Below are positions 44,449 to 54,269 of a stretch of DNA of 55,485 nt, piece by piece. Each line of letters opens with the position of its first letter. Position 1 is the first letter of the stretch. A program made the position numbers and the translations under genes. The notes beneath the pieces were generated by a model, which was not told where the DNA came from, did not search any database, and saw nothing but the letters and a program-made list of their open reading frames with translations. The stretch comes from Ezakiella sp. (GTDB lineage Bacteria; Bacillota; Clostridia; Tissierellales; Peptoniphilaceae), in contig JALEOH010000002.1 of the NCBI GenBank assembly GCA_022766605.1, positions 1 to 55,485 of the forward strand, read 5' to 3'.

Positions 44449-46815
44449 ATGTTATTATCACTAAATTGGTTAAAAGAATATGTAGAAATAGATGCTCCAT
44501 CGATTGAGATTGCAAGCAAATTAAGCGACAGTGGATCGCATGCGGAATCCGTTATAAGCTATAAGGAGCACGTTAAGGGAATCATTACCGCCAAGATATT
44601 ATCGGTAAAAAAACATGAAAATGCCGATAGACTATCGGTCTGCGAAGTCGATTTTGGCAGTGAAAAAGATATTATAGTTACTGCTGCAACCAATATGAAA
44701 GAGGGAGATGTGGTTGGTGTTGCAAGGCCAGGGTCTATCTTAGCTGACGGAACAAATATTGAACCACATGATTTTAGGGGAATTATTAGTAATGGAATGT
44801 TTATTTCATTTGAAGAGCTTGGGTTTACCAAGGATGTAATTCCAAAAGAGTCACTAGATGGGCTCTTAATTTTAGATGCCAATACACCACTTGGAATAAA
44901 TATATTTGAAGCTCTTAATTTAATGGATGATGTAATTGAGTTTGAAATTACACCAAACCGCACTGATTGCCTTAGCGTACTTGGAATGGCAATCGAGGCA
45001 CAGGCGACTTTTGATAAAAAGAGAAAAGCTCTTGATGCTCCAATGGTGGATAGAGCAATTGACACTGATTTAATAGATGTTAAAGTTACAAGCGATAAGA
45101 TAAATAGTTATGTATGTGGAGAAATAAAAGATGTTATAATTAAGCCAAGTCCAATGTGGCTTAAGATACGATTGATGGAGATGGGCGTAAGACCGATCAA
45201 TAATATTGTTGACATTACCAATTATGTTATGCTAGAAACGGGAGTGCCAATGCATGCTTTTGATGTAGATGAACTTCCACGTGATGACTCGGGCAAGATC
45301 ACAATGGATATTAAAGAAGCCGATAAAAAAGAAAAATTTACTCTGCTTGATAATAGCGAAGTCGACTTGGAGCCGGGAGATCTTTTAATTACAGCTGGTG
45401 GCAAGACTATTGGGTTAGCCGGTATTATGGGTGGGCTTAATTCAGAAATAACTGAAAAAACTACTCATGTGCTTTTTGAAGGAGCTCATTTTAATAGACA
45501 ATCTATAAAAAATACTGCCAAGAGACTAAATATCAACACTGAGGCTAAAAATCGCTTCTCAAAGCCGCTTGATAGTTCTCTTGCCAAGACGGCGGTATTA
45601 AGGGCATTGAGATTATCCAAGGAATTATATGATCTTGATGGAAATTATGAGGAATTTAAATTGACCGTTCCAGAAAGAAAAACTATAACTCTTCGTCCAA
45701 GCAGGCTTAATGCGCTTCTGGGGATGGAGCTAGATATAGATTATATGCTAAAGGCACTTAATCTATTTGAAATAGAAAGTAAATTAGATGGAGATAAAAT
45801 CATATCTGTTGCTCCGAGTTTTAGACCAGATTTAAATATTGAGGCTGATCTAATAGAGGAAATAGGAAGACTATACGGCTATGGAAATATTAAGTCTCAA
45901 CCAATTAGTTCACATCTCTCCGTTGGATATCAATCCAAGATAAAACTTTGGAGCAATAAGCTAAGACATTTCTTGCAAGGTTTTGGCTATACTGAGGTGC
46001 TAACTTATTCATTTGTTGGCCCTGAGCTTTTAAATAAAACTGAGATTGCAATTGATGAAAATACAATTAAGTTAGAAAATCCACTTGGAGAAGAATTTTC
46101 TGTTATGAGGCCATCTTTTGTACCCCATTTTCTAGAGATCGCCGAGAAAAATGAGCGCCGTTTCAACGGAGAATTAAAAGTATTTGAGATAGGGCAAGTC
46201 TTTAAAAATGACGGTGGCTATAATGAATTGACGGATATAACCATAATGAATTCCAATTGTGGAGATTTTTATGATTTATCTGCTACGGTAAATGCCGTTC
46301 TTGACTATTTAAATATATCCAATTACCAAATTGAAAGAAGCGATGCACTTTATTTGCATCCAGGCAAAGCTGCAAAAATCATATATGATGGGGATGTAAT
46401 AGCGGAATATGGAGAGATCGAGCCAGACAATCTTGAGGCATTTAATATTAAAAAGACTTTCATCGCCACTATTTACTTGTCGAAATTTATCGATAAAGTT
46501 ACTGAAGAGAAGATCTATCAAGCTCCAAGTAAATATCCAAGCACTACTCGCGAGTTTTCATTTGTGCTTGATGATAAAATAGCCTTTGGGGAAATAAAGA
46601 ATAAGTTAATGTCTAATAATATCGATAATCTACAATCGATTGGATATTATGATGAATATCGTGGAGTTACTGTTGGCGAAGGGAAGAAGAGTTTGACAAT
46701 TCAAGCAAATATTTTCTCCAACGACAAGACTCTTACTGAGGAAGAAATTAATTCGGTCACAAATAGTATAATTGAAATTGTATCTGAAGAATTTGGAGGA
46801 ACACTAAGACAATGA
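44449..46815 (+). CDS. pheT: Phenylalanine--tRNA ligase beta subunit
   Basis: Non-catalytic but editing and tRNA-binding subunit. The domain order is normal: N-terminal SLNWLKEYV, an EMAP-like tRNA-binding domain (about 40-150), B3/B4 editing domain (VDITNYVMLETGVPMHAFD, LAGIMGG), B5 (RLYGYGNI precedes the core), a catalytic-like core, and a C-terminal ferredoxin-fold anticodon-binding domain (APSKYPSTTREFSFVLD...). The length of 788 is typical. AGGAGGCGGAG precedes the ATG, 9 bp after pheS. It overlaps zapA by 4 bp. Confidence 0.97.
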   Translation: MLLSLNWLKEYVEIDAPSIEIASKLSDSGSHAESVISYKEHVKGIITAKILSVKKHENADRLSVCEVDFGSEKDIIVTAATNMKEGDVVGVARPGSILADGTNIEPHDFRGIISNGMFISFEELGFTKDVIPKESLDGLLILDANTPLGINIFEALNLMDDVIEFEITPNRTDCLSVLGMAIEAQATFDKKRKALDAPMVDRAIDTDLIDVKVTSDKINSYVCGEIKDVIIKPSPMWLKIRLMEMGVRPINNIVDITNYVMLETGVPMHAFDVDELPRDDSGKITMDIKEADKKEKFTLLDNSEVDLEPGDLLITAGGKTIGLAGIMGGLNSEITEKTTHVLFEGAHFNRQSIKNTAKRLNINTEAKNRFSKPLDSSLAKTAVLRALRLSKELYDLDGNYEEFKLTVPERKTITLRPSRLNALLGMELDIDYMLKALNLFEIESKLDGDKIISVAPSFRPDLNIEADLIEEIGRLYGYGNIKSQPISSHLSVGYQSKIKLWSNKLRHFLQGFGYTEVLTYSFVGPELLNKTEIAIDENTIKLENPLGEEFSVMRPSFVPHFLEIAEKNERRFNGELKVFEIGQVFKNDGGYNELTDITIMNSNCGDFYDLSATVNAVLDYLNISNYQIERSDALYLHPGKAAKIIYDGDVIAEYGEIEPDNLEAFNIKKTFIATIYLSKFIDKVTEEKIYQAPSKYPSTTREFSFVLDDKIAFGEIKNKLMSNNIDNLQSIGYYDEYRGVTVGEGKKSLTIQANIFSNDKTLTEEEINSVTNSIIEIVSEEFGGTLRQ

Positions 46816-47267
46816 AGAAGACGACAATTGATATATATGGTCGAAAATATCATGTAACTAGTGAATATGAAGATCGATATATAGATAGATTAACTCAGTA
46901 TGTCAACTCAAAGATCAAAGAATTGGTCATTAAAAATAATCGGCTTGATTATGCAGATGCTTGCGCTCTTTGCCTTTTAAATGTTGCAGATGATATTGCT
47001 ACATCTCAAGATAAGTTAAATTCGGAGATTGCAAAAAATGCCGAACTAATAAAAGAGCTAGAAGAGCTATCTAATAACAATGCTCAGCTTAATGCCAAGC
47101 TAGAGAAATTGGTGTCAGAAAAAGAAAAGCTTGAAGAAACTGCTGTCAAGCGTGATGAAGAGATTGTAAAACTAAAATTAAGTTTAGAGGACAGCTATAA
47201 AAAAGCTGCTCCCAAAACTACAAGGGCAAGAACTGCCCCTGAAAATCCAGAAAAGAAGGGTGAGTAA
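46812..47267 (+). CDS. zapA: Cell division protein ZapA
   Basis: Promotes FtsZ-ring bundling at midcell. The N-terminal TTIDIYGRKYHVTSEYEDRYIDRLTQYVNSKIKEL matches the ZapA globular head, and the rest (about 62-130) is a charged coiled-coil with heptad Leu positions. The basic-proline tail KAAPKTTRARTAPENPEKKGE extends it to 151 residues, longer than the roughly 85-110 usual for Firmicute ZapA. pheT-zapA-U32-mutS2 order is common in clostridia. The ATG overlaps the pheT stop (ATGA). Confidence 0.88.
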   Translation: MKKTTIDIYGRKYHVTSEYEDRYIDRLTQYVNSKIKELVIKNNRLDYADACALCLLNVADDIATSQDKLNSEIAKNAELIKELEELSNNNAQLNAKLEKLVSEKEKLEETAVKRDEEIVKLKLSLEDSYKKAAPKTTRARTAPENPEKKGE

Positions 47268-49491
47268 TATAGAACTACTATCACCTGCAGGTGGGATAGA
47301 TGAGCTCATCAGTGCATTTAATGCTGGCGCAGATGCTGTATATACCGGTCTTAAGGCCTTTTCAGCAAGAAAACATGCAAAAAATTTGTCGCTTGATGAG
47401 CTAAAACTAGCCTCAGCCTATGCAGGCCTATTAAAAAAATCTATACTATTAGCTATAAATACCATACTCTATGATAGAGAAATAGAAGAGCTCATGACGA
47501 ATATTGACGAAATTATTTCAACTAATCCAGGCGGAATAATAATTCAAGACATGGGCTTTTTTGACATACTTAAAAATCTATATCCAAGTGTAGAAAGGCA
47601 TGCCTCTACTCAGATGACAGCTGACAATTACTATGCTGTAAAAAATCTTAAAGAACTTGGATTTGATCGAGTGGTGCTTGCTCGTGAAATGAATATCGAT
47701 GAAATTCGGGAAATAAAAAGAGATATAGATGTGGAGCTTGAGGTCTTTATTCATGGTGCGCTTTGCGTATGTTATTCGGGAGATTGTTATTTTTCATCGA
47801 CGATTGGTGATAGATCAGCTAATCGAGGAGACTGTGCCCAACCATGTAGAAAAAAATATACTCTAATAGTAGATGGAGAAGAAAAATCTGAAGATGGCTT
47901 CTTTTTGTCTATGAAAGATGAACATTCTGGAGAAAATATATTACAATTGATCGATGCCTGTGACTCCCTTAAAATCGAGGGAAGGATGAAGGGAAAGGAA
48001 TATGTCTTTGCGACTACTAATTATTATAGAAATATTATTGACAACGGATATGCAAGTGGCGATTTACTAGATGATGTAACCGATGCCTATTCCAGAGGCT
48101 TTACTAAAGGATATTTATTTAATGAAGATAAAAACAATATTATAAATGAAAGTTCTCCAAAACATCGTGGAAGCTTGGTTGGAAAAATAGACAGTTTAAA
48201 CAACAAAAATATTATTAGATTTAATCATGATGTCCACAAGGGTGATGGCTTGGTCTTTTTAGATAAAGATGAGAATTTTACTGGAATCAAGCTAGAAGAT
48301 AATTATTTTAAAGGCGAGTATATATCATTAGATCGCTCAATATTTCCACTTTCCAATTCAGATGTATATAGAAATTATTCAGCATCTTTAATAGAAAGAT
48401 TAAAGAATGTCGATCAAATTAATAGACTACCTCTTTCTTTTAAAATTCATGCAAAGATTGGAGAGGCTTTGACATTAGAAGCTAGCTCAATGGAGAAATC
48501 CTATTTATATAAATCGAACTATATAGTAGAGAAAGCTAATAAAAGTAGCGATAGCAAATCTATAATTAAGGAACAGCTAGATAGAATTGGAGATAGTTTT
48601 TTCAAAGAGCCAGATATATATTATGAAATAGACGAGGATATTTTCATTCCAAAATCTATTTTAAATGAGGCAAGAAGGCATGCCATTAGTAGACTAATCA
48701 AACTAGAGGAGATAAATAAGAATGGTAAATTTATAGCTAATAAATCTAAAAATAGGCAAAAGAAAAAGCCTAGGATTTATTTAATTGTAGATAAGAAAAT
48801 TAGTAAAAATGAGCCATATCTAAAATTTATCGATAAGATTGGCATTAAGTCGCTTGATAAAAGCATAGTGGATTATTATAGAAGTTTGGGATTTGATATA
48901 TATTTGATTACTCCATCTGTAATGACTAAAGGCGAAGTGGAGAACTATTTGGATTTTATTAATAAAAATAATATAGATACAGTCGAGGTCAATAACTATG
49001 GATTATTAAATAGTAATTTGGGATTTAATATCATACCAGGGCTTCATTTAAATATAATGAATTCATATGCAACAAATTTCTATGAAAAAATTGGTGCAAA
49101 GGAGCTTTATCTGTCTCGAGAGATGAACTATTCTGAAGCAATAAATGTGAGAAATAAAACTAATTTAGAAATAATATTACCATTTTATCAAAAAACTATC
49201 TCGATGGTAAATAAAGCTATTTCAAAATCTGTAATGGACGAATTTGGTGGCGGGAAAGCTGTGGCTATAAAAGATGGCAAGGGCGAAGTTTTTCCGGTAG
49301 AGAAAATTGGTGAGAGATATTATATATATAATTCAAAGCCACTATTTATGGCAAGGAGAATGGATGATATTATTGCTGATGTTATTAGCATAGAATATGA
49401 TGATAATTTTAATAAAGTCATGGATTATTTACTTGGAGATGGCGCGATCGATTTTAATTATACAACCGGACACTATAGGAGGGGAGTTTAG
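47260..49491 (+). CDS. Peptidase U32 family protein (RlhA/YhbU-like) with DUF3656-type C-terminal part
   Basis: The N-terminal U32 core (about 1-330) has ELLSPAGGIDELISAFNAGADAVYTG, FIHGALCVCYSGDCYFSSTIGDRSANRGDCAQPCRKKY with its conserved cysteine set, and DACDSLKIEGRMKGKEYV. Family members are linked to collagen degradation and, for the Cys-rich RlhA branch, to rRNA or tRNA hydroxylation; the cysteines favour the RNA-modifying type, by inference. The 743-residue length matches the long form with an added C-terminal domain. The start is GTG 47260, within the end of zapA, after AAAAGAAG. The stop codon and the mutS2 GTG overlap. Confidence 0.88.
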   Translation: MSNIELLSPAGGIDELISAFNAGADAVYTGLKAFSARKHAKNLSLDELKLASAYAGLLKKSILLAINTILYDREIEELMTNIDEIISTNPGGIIIQDMGFFDILKNLYPSVERHASTQMTADNYYAVKNLKELGFDRVVLAREMNIDEIREIKRDIDVELEVFIHGALCVCYSGDCYFSSTIGDRSANRGDCAQPCRKKYTLIVDGEEKSEDGFFLSMKDEHSGENILQLIDACDSLKIEGRMKGKEYVFATTNYYRNIIDNGYASGDLLDDVTDAYSRGFTKGYLFNEDKNNIINESSPKHRGSLVGKIDSLNNKNIIRFNHDVHKGDGLVFLDKDENFTGIKLEDNYFKGEYISLDRSIFPLSNSDVYRNYSASLIERLKNVDQINRLPLSFKIHAKIGEALTLEASSMEKSYLYKSNYIVEKANKSSDSKSIIKEQLDRIGDSFFKEPDIYYEIDEDIFIPKSILNEARRHAISRLIKLEEINKNGKFIANKSKNRQKKKPRIYLIVDKKISKNEPYLKFIDKIGIKSLDKSIVDYYRSLGFDIYLITPSVMTKGEVENYLDFINKNNIDTVEVNNYGLLNSNLGFNIIPGLHLNIMNSYATNFYEKIGAKELYLSREMNYSEAINVRNKTNLEIILPFYQKTISMVNKAISKSVMDEFGGGKAVAIKDGKGEVFPVEKIGERYYIYNSKPLFMARRMDDIIADVISIEYDDNFNKVMDYLLGDGAIDFNYTTGHYRRGV

Positions 49492-51845
49492 TGAACAATA
49501 GGAGCTTAAAAATACTGGAGTTTAATAAAATACTGGCTCAAATGGCAGAGTTTGCAACTAGTGAAGTTGGAAAGGCAATGGTATTAGATATCAAGCCTAG
49601 TAATGAGATATTAAAAATAAAGTCCGGCTTTGAAAAATTAGATGCCATGACTGAGTTAATTGCAAAATATGGCAATTTGTATTTTGGAGGGTTAATAGAT
49701 TTAACGGATGAATTAAACTATGCTTCGATCGGAGGCGTCCTCGGCATATCTGCCCTTTACGATATAATGCATATGCTCAGCCTTGCCGATGACCTAAAAA
49801 AAATTGAAAAATATGAGGATAATATTATATTTGATATGATAAATATCGTTGAGGTCGATCAAAAACTACTAAAGGATATGCAAGTTCAAATAGAAGATCG
49901 TGATAATATATCACAAAATGCCACGCCGCTTTTGCGTAGTCTTTATCGCAAAAAGAGTCATAAGACAGACGAGATAAATGATAAATTAAAGGGATTTATT
50001 TCAAGCAAAGATAATGAAAAATACTTGCAAGAATCTATTATAACTGTTCGCGATGGAAGATATGTTGTGCCTATTAAAAGAGAGTATAAAGGTAGCGTGT
50101 CAGGTTTAGTACACGATGTTAGCTCGAGTGGAGGAACTTATTTTATAGAGCCACAGAGAATAGTTAATTTAAATAATGAGATTAGAGAGATTGAATCTCA
50201 AATAGAAGAAGAGATAAAAAGGATTATAAGAGAATTATCAAAAAGAGTGGGTCAAAGAGCAGAGAATTTAAAGATCGATTTTGATATAATGAGCGAACTT
50301 GATATGATTATGGCTAAAGCCAATTATGCAAGTTCAAACAATCATACCAAGCCCGAATTTAACTTAGAAAAGAATAGTAAATTGGTCGACATTAGAGAGA
50401 TGTTTCATCCTCTAATAGATCCCGAAAAAGTGATTAAGACCGATGTATATTTATCCGAGGATAAAAAGGCTTTGATTATAACAGGGCCAAATACTGGTGG
50501 TAAAACTGTTGTATTAAAAACAGTTGGCCTAATAACACTACTAGCTCAATCATCTTGTTATATTCCAGCTGGTGAGGGGACCAATATTCCAATATATGAC
50601 GAAGTATATACTGATATTGGCGACGAACAGTCGATTGAACAATCGCTTTCAACTTTTTCATCGCATATGGTAAATATAATTAAGATATTAAAGTCGCCTA
50701 AGAAGGAAGCTCTATATTTATTTGATGAACTTGGAGCTGGCACCGACCCAACCGAGGGTGCAGCTCTTGCGATGAGTATAATTGATTCGCTTAAGGAAAA
50801 TAATGCAAAGATATTTGCAACCACTCATTATGCAGAGCTTAAGCTATATGCTTTAAACACTGATGGCGTAGTAAATGGGAGCATGCAATTTTCTTTGGAG
50901 TCTTTAAAGCCGACTTATAATTTAATCATCGGGGTTCCAGGCAAGTCTAATGCATTTGAAATTTCAAGAAAACTTGGGCTACCCGTTCAATATATCGATA
51001 AAGCTACAGAATATATTAGCGACAATTCTATTAAATTTGAAGATGTTCTAACGGAGATAGAAACAAGTAGAAGCCATGCAGAAAGTGAAAAGATAAAATA
51101 TGAGAGCTTAAAACGCGAGTTTGAAGTATGGAGAGAAAATTATGAGCTTGAAGCAAGAAAAAAGGAGGATAGGCTTTTAAAAGATATTGAAAAAACTAGA
51201 GATGAAACTAGGCGGATATACGAGAAAGCGCAACGGGACTATGAAAATATCATCAAAGATGCAAAGGTAGCAATTCATAATTTGGATAGTGATTCCGCTA
51301 GAAATATTCAGGAAACAAGGGACAAAATAAGAAAGAATATATCGGATCTATCATTTAAAAAACCTAAAAAAACAGGCAATCTCTCAAAAGATGATCTACT
51401 AATTGGAATGGATGTTAAAATAATTTCAATTGGACAAACTGGTCAGCTAGTAGAATTGCCAAATGACAATGGAGATCTTGTAGTCCAAGTGGGTATATTA
51501 AAGGTGAATTCTAATCTAAAGGATTTAAGTTTAGTAGATGATAGCCATAAGAATAAATCAAATGTAAAAAAATCATCATATAAAAATCAAAAATCCATGT
51601 ATATAAGTCCCGAAATTGATTTAAGAGGTGTTGATACCGAGGAGTTATATGATAGGCTTGATAAATTTTTAGATGATGCGTTAATAAGCGGATTAAAAGA
51701 AGTAACCGTTCTTCATGGCAAGGGAACAGGGGCTCTTAGAAAAGCAACTCATGAATTATTAAAAAAGCATCCGCATGTACTTTCCTTTAGGCTTGGATCT
51801 ATTGGAGAGGGAGATACTGGCGTGACTATTGTTACGCTGAAATAG
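49491..51845 (+). CDS. mutS2: Endonuclease MutS2
   Basis: MutS-like ATPase with a nuclease domain; known to suppress recombination or split collided ribosomes. Walker A is GPNTGGKT, Walker B is LYLFDELGAGTDPTEGAAL, followed by the ATTHYAEL switch, then a long coiled-coil (about 525-620), a KOW-like loop (GMDVKIISIGQTGQLVELPND), and the C-terminal Smr nuclease (IDLRGVDTEELYDRLDKFLDDAL, VLHGKGTGALRKATHELLK). The length of 784 is typical. The start is GTG 49491, overlapping the upstream stop (TAGTG). Confidence 0.96.
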   Translation: MNNRSLKILEFNKILAQMAEFATSEVGKAMVLDIKPSNEILKIKSGFEKLDAMTELIAKYGNLYFGGLIDLTDELNYASIGGVLGISALYDIMHMLSLADDLKKIEKYEDNIIFDMINIVEVDQKLLKDMQVQIEDRDNISQNATPLLRSLYRKKSHKTDEINDKLKGFISSKDNEKYLQESIITVRDGRYVVPIKREYKGSVSGLVHDVSSSGGTYFIEPQRIVNLNNEIREIESQIEEEIKRIIRELSKRVGQRAENLKIDFDIMSELDMIMAKANYASSNNHTKPEFNLEKNSKLVDIREMFHPLIDPEKVIKTDVYLSEDKKALIITGPNTGGKTVVLKTVGLITLLAQSSCYIPAGEGTNIPIYDEVYTDIGDEQSIEQSLSTFSSHMVNIIKILKSPKKEALYLFDELGAGTDPTEGAALAMSIIDSLKENNAKIFATTHYAELKLYALNTDGVVNGSMQFSLESLKPTYNLIIGVPGKSNAFEISRKLGLPVQYIDKATEYISDNSIKFEDVLTEIETSRSHAESEKIKYESLKREFEVWRENYELEARKKEDRLLKDIEKTRDETRRIYEKAQRDYENIIKDAKVAIHNLDSDSARNIQETRDKIRKNISDLSFKKPKKTGNLSKDDLLIGMDVKIISIGQTGQLVELPNDNGDLVVQVGILKVNSNLKDLSLVDDSHKNKSNVKKSSYKNQKSMYISPEIDLRGVDTEELYDRLDKFLDDALISGLKEVTVLHGKGTGALRKATHELLKKHPHVLSFRLGSIGEGDTGVTIVTLK

Positions 51846-51855
51846 GAGGAATTGT

Positions 51856-53550
51856 ATGAATTTTAAAGAGAAACTAATTGATATTTTAGACAATATTTTA
51901 GACCTTGATCGAGAATCGATTGATAGACTTATTGAAGCTCCCGCCGATAGCAGCATGGGAGATCTTGCCCTACCTTGCTTTCATTTGGCAAAAACCCTAA
52001 AAAAGGCGCCCAATGTCATTGCATCCGAGCTTAAAGATAAGATCAATCCTGAGCCATATTTTAAAAAGATAGAGGCGGTTGGTCCCTATTTAAATTTCTT
52101 TTATGATGATAAGATGCTAAAAAAAGTAGTTGTCGAAGAGGCTTTGACCAATGGAACTCAATATGGAAAGATGAATATAGGCAATAATCAGTCGGTTGTA
52201 ATAGATTATTCTTCCACCAATATTGCAAAGCCTTTTCACATTGGGCATATTAGATCAACTTTGATAGGTAACGCCCTTTATAATATTGGAAAAAGACTCG
52301 GATATAATACCATTGGAGTCAATCACTTAGGAGACTATGGAACACAATTTGGATTATTGATAACGGCATTTAAAAAATGGTCCAATAAAGAAGAGGTTGA
52401 GGCAAGTCCAATAGATAAATTTTTAGAACTATATGTAAGAATTAATAAAGAAGCCGAAGAAAATCCGGCACTACGAGACGAGGCTCACGAGTGGTTTAAA
52501 AAACTAGAAAATAAAGATGAAGAGGCAGTAAAGATATGGAGCTGGATGAAAGAGCTTAGTCTTATTGAATTTAATAGGGTCTATGAAAGACTTGGAATTA
52601 ATTTTGACTCGTACAATGGAGAGGCTTTTTATAGTGATATGCTACCTGCTATTGAGAAGGAGCTTAGAGATAAAGATCTTATAACTATTAGCGACGGCTG
52701 TGAGATAGTCGACCTATCTGAATTTGACATGCCCCCTTTGATGGTTAAAAAATCAAATGGCACCTCCACTTATGCAACGAGAGACCTTGCGTGTGCTGAG
52801 TATAGAAAAAAGACATATGATTTTGCAAAAAACATATATGTAGTTGCTACTCAACAAAACTTGCATTTTAAGCAACTATTTAAGACTCTAGAGCTAATGG
52901 GATATGACTGGGCAAAGGACTGCGTGCATGTTGGATTTGGCATGGTTAGTTTAGAAGACGGGACACTATCTACGAGAAAGGGACAAGTATTATATTTAGA
53001 GGATGTAATCAATAAGGCTGTTAGCAAGACCTTTGACTTGATCAATTCTAGAAATCCCGATCTCGAAAACAAAGAAGAAGTAGCTGAAATGGTCGGCATT
53101 GGAGCTTTAAAATTCCAAGAATTTTATAATCAAAGAATAAAAGACTATGTATTTAGCTGGGATAAGACCCTTTCTTTCGAGGGAGAAACCGGGCCATATG
53201 TCCAATATAGTTATGCTCGTTGTTCTTCACTAATTAATAAATCGGGCATCGATCCAGATCTCAATGATATTAAGGATGAATTGCTAATAGATGAAGAGAT
53301 AAATATGCTTAAGGAAATCTATCAAATTCCAAGCGTAGTTGTCGATTCATTTGAAAAATATGAGCCATATTTTATCAGCAGACAGATAATAGAGGTTGTT
53401 AAATCATTTAATCGCTATTATTATAACAATCAAATAATTACGGATGATAAGGAATTGACAAGGCACAGAATTGCCTTTGCCAGCTTGGTAAAAACCGTCA
53501 TTAAAAGTCAACTAGATTTACTTGGCATAGCAACACCGGAGCGTATGTAA
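51856..53550 (+). CDS. argS: Arginine--tRNA ligase
   Basis: Class I synthetase for tRNA-Arg. The N-terminal Arg-tRNA binding region (MGDLALPCFHLAKTLKKAP), the HIGH signature in IAKPFHIGHIRSTLIGN, NHLGDYGTQFG, the LSTRKGQVL block standing where KMSKS would be, and a C-terminal anticodon-binding domain ending RHRIAFASLVKTVIKSQLDLLGI are present. The length of 564 is normal. AGGAGGAATTGT precedes the ATG, 10 bp after mutS2. The stop overlaps the next ATG. Confidence 0.97.
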   Translation: MNFKEKLIDILDNILDLDRESIDRLIEAPADSSMGDLALPCFHLAKTLKKAPNVIASELKDKINPEPYFKKIEAVGPYLNFFYDDKMLKKVVVEEALTNGTQYGKMNIGNNQSVVIDYSSTNIAKPFHIGHIRSTLIGNALYNIGKRLGYNTIGVNHLGDYGTQFGLLITAFKKWSNKEEVEASPIDKFLELYVRINKEAEENPALRDEAHEWFKKLENKDEEAVKIWSWMKELSLIEFNRVYERLGINFDSYNGEAFYSDMLPAIEKELRDKDLITISDGCEIVDLSEFDMPPLMVKKSNGTSTYATRDLACAEYRKKTYDFAKNIYVVATQQNLHFKQLFKTLELMGYDWAKDCVHVGFGMVSLEDGTLSTRKGQVLYLEDVINKAVSKTFDLINSRNPDLENKEEVAEMVGIGALKFQEFYNQRIKDYVFSWDKTLSFEGETGPYVQYSYARCSSLINKSGIDPDLNDIKDELLIDEEINMLKEIYQIPSVVVDSFEKYEPYFISRQIIEVVKSFNRYYYNNQIITDDKELTRHRIAFASLVKTVIKSQLDLLGIATPERM

Positions 53551-54269
53551 TGAAGGATTTAAAAATAGTATTTAAGAGAGCTTTGATGGATACGAGCGAA
53601 AGTATAAGAAAAAATGGGATAGTCTTTACGGTGATTTTATCGATATTGTTTTTTATGATCGATAAATTTGGTGGACTCTTTTATGGAGGGCTCTTGAGCA
53701 TAATAACTTATTTTATCCAAATGCTCTTATTGGCTCTTGTTGCAAAGCTCGCCAACAATATGGTAATAGCTAACAGAGTGCCCATCAATGATATATTTTA
53801 TAATATACAACCATATTTTTTCAATGTAACTAACACTTATTTTGTGCTCTATGTCGTAGAATTGGTATTTAATATGCTAACAATGATATTTATGCCTAGG
53901 AGTAATCTCGCTTCAGCGACCAATTTTGCATTGATATCAATTGCAATAATGTTTATCGTCGACAATATATTATTGAGTTCCATTTTTGAAGCGGTTTATT
54001 TGGAATCTCTAGGAGGACTTGCTGCATTTAGAAGAGCCTTTCAGTTTTTAAAAGAAAATTTTGTAATTTGGATGATAATATCGCTACCATATATATTATT
54101 AAAGACACTCGATTATCGATTCCTTGGTGCGATATTTCAAGTGCCGGTATGGGCTGATATACTAAAAGCCTTGATAATGCCAACTATATTGGTCTTTAGA
54201 GGAAAGGCTTATTTAATATTAAGTCAGTCTACTAAGAGAAAAAGGGAGTTTATGAATGAGTATTATTGA
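53550..54269 (+). CDS. Multi-pass membrane protein of unknown function
   Basis: I do not recognise a family with confidence. The 239 residues have a short basic N-terminus and about six hydrophobic segments (about 22-38, 45-70, 97-113, 124-150, 170-185, 195-222) with a basic tail (STKRKREFMNEYY). This resembles general integral membrane domains such as the glycerophosphodiesterase membrane domain or DUF975-like proteins. Its ATG overlaps the argS stop (last base) and its end overlaps the next gene by 14 bp, so it is part of the same operon. Confidence 0.7.
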   Translation: MKDLKIVFKRALMDTSESIRKNGIVFTVILSILFFMIDKFGGLFYGGLLSIITYFIQMLLLALVAKLANNMVIANRVPINDIFYNIQPYFFNVTNTYFVLYVVELVFNMLTMIFMPRSNLASATNFALISIAIMFIVDNILLSSIFEAVYLESLGGLAAFRRAFQFLKENFVIWMIISLPYILLKTLDYRFLGAIFQVPVWADILKALIMPTILVFRGKAYLILSQSTKRKREFMNEYY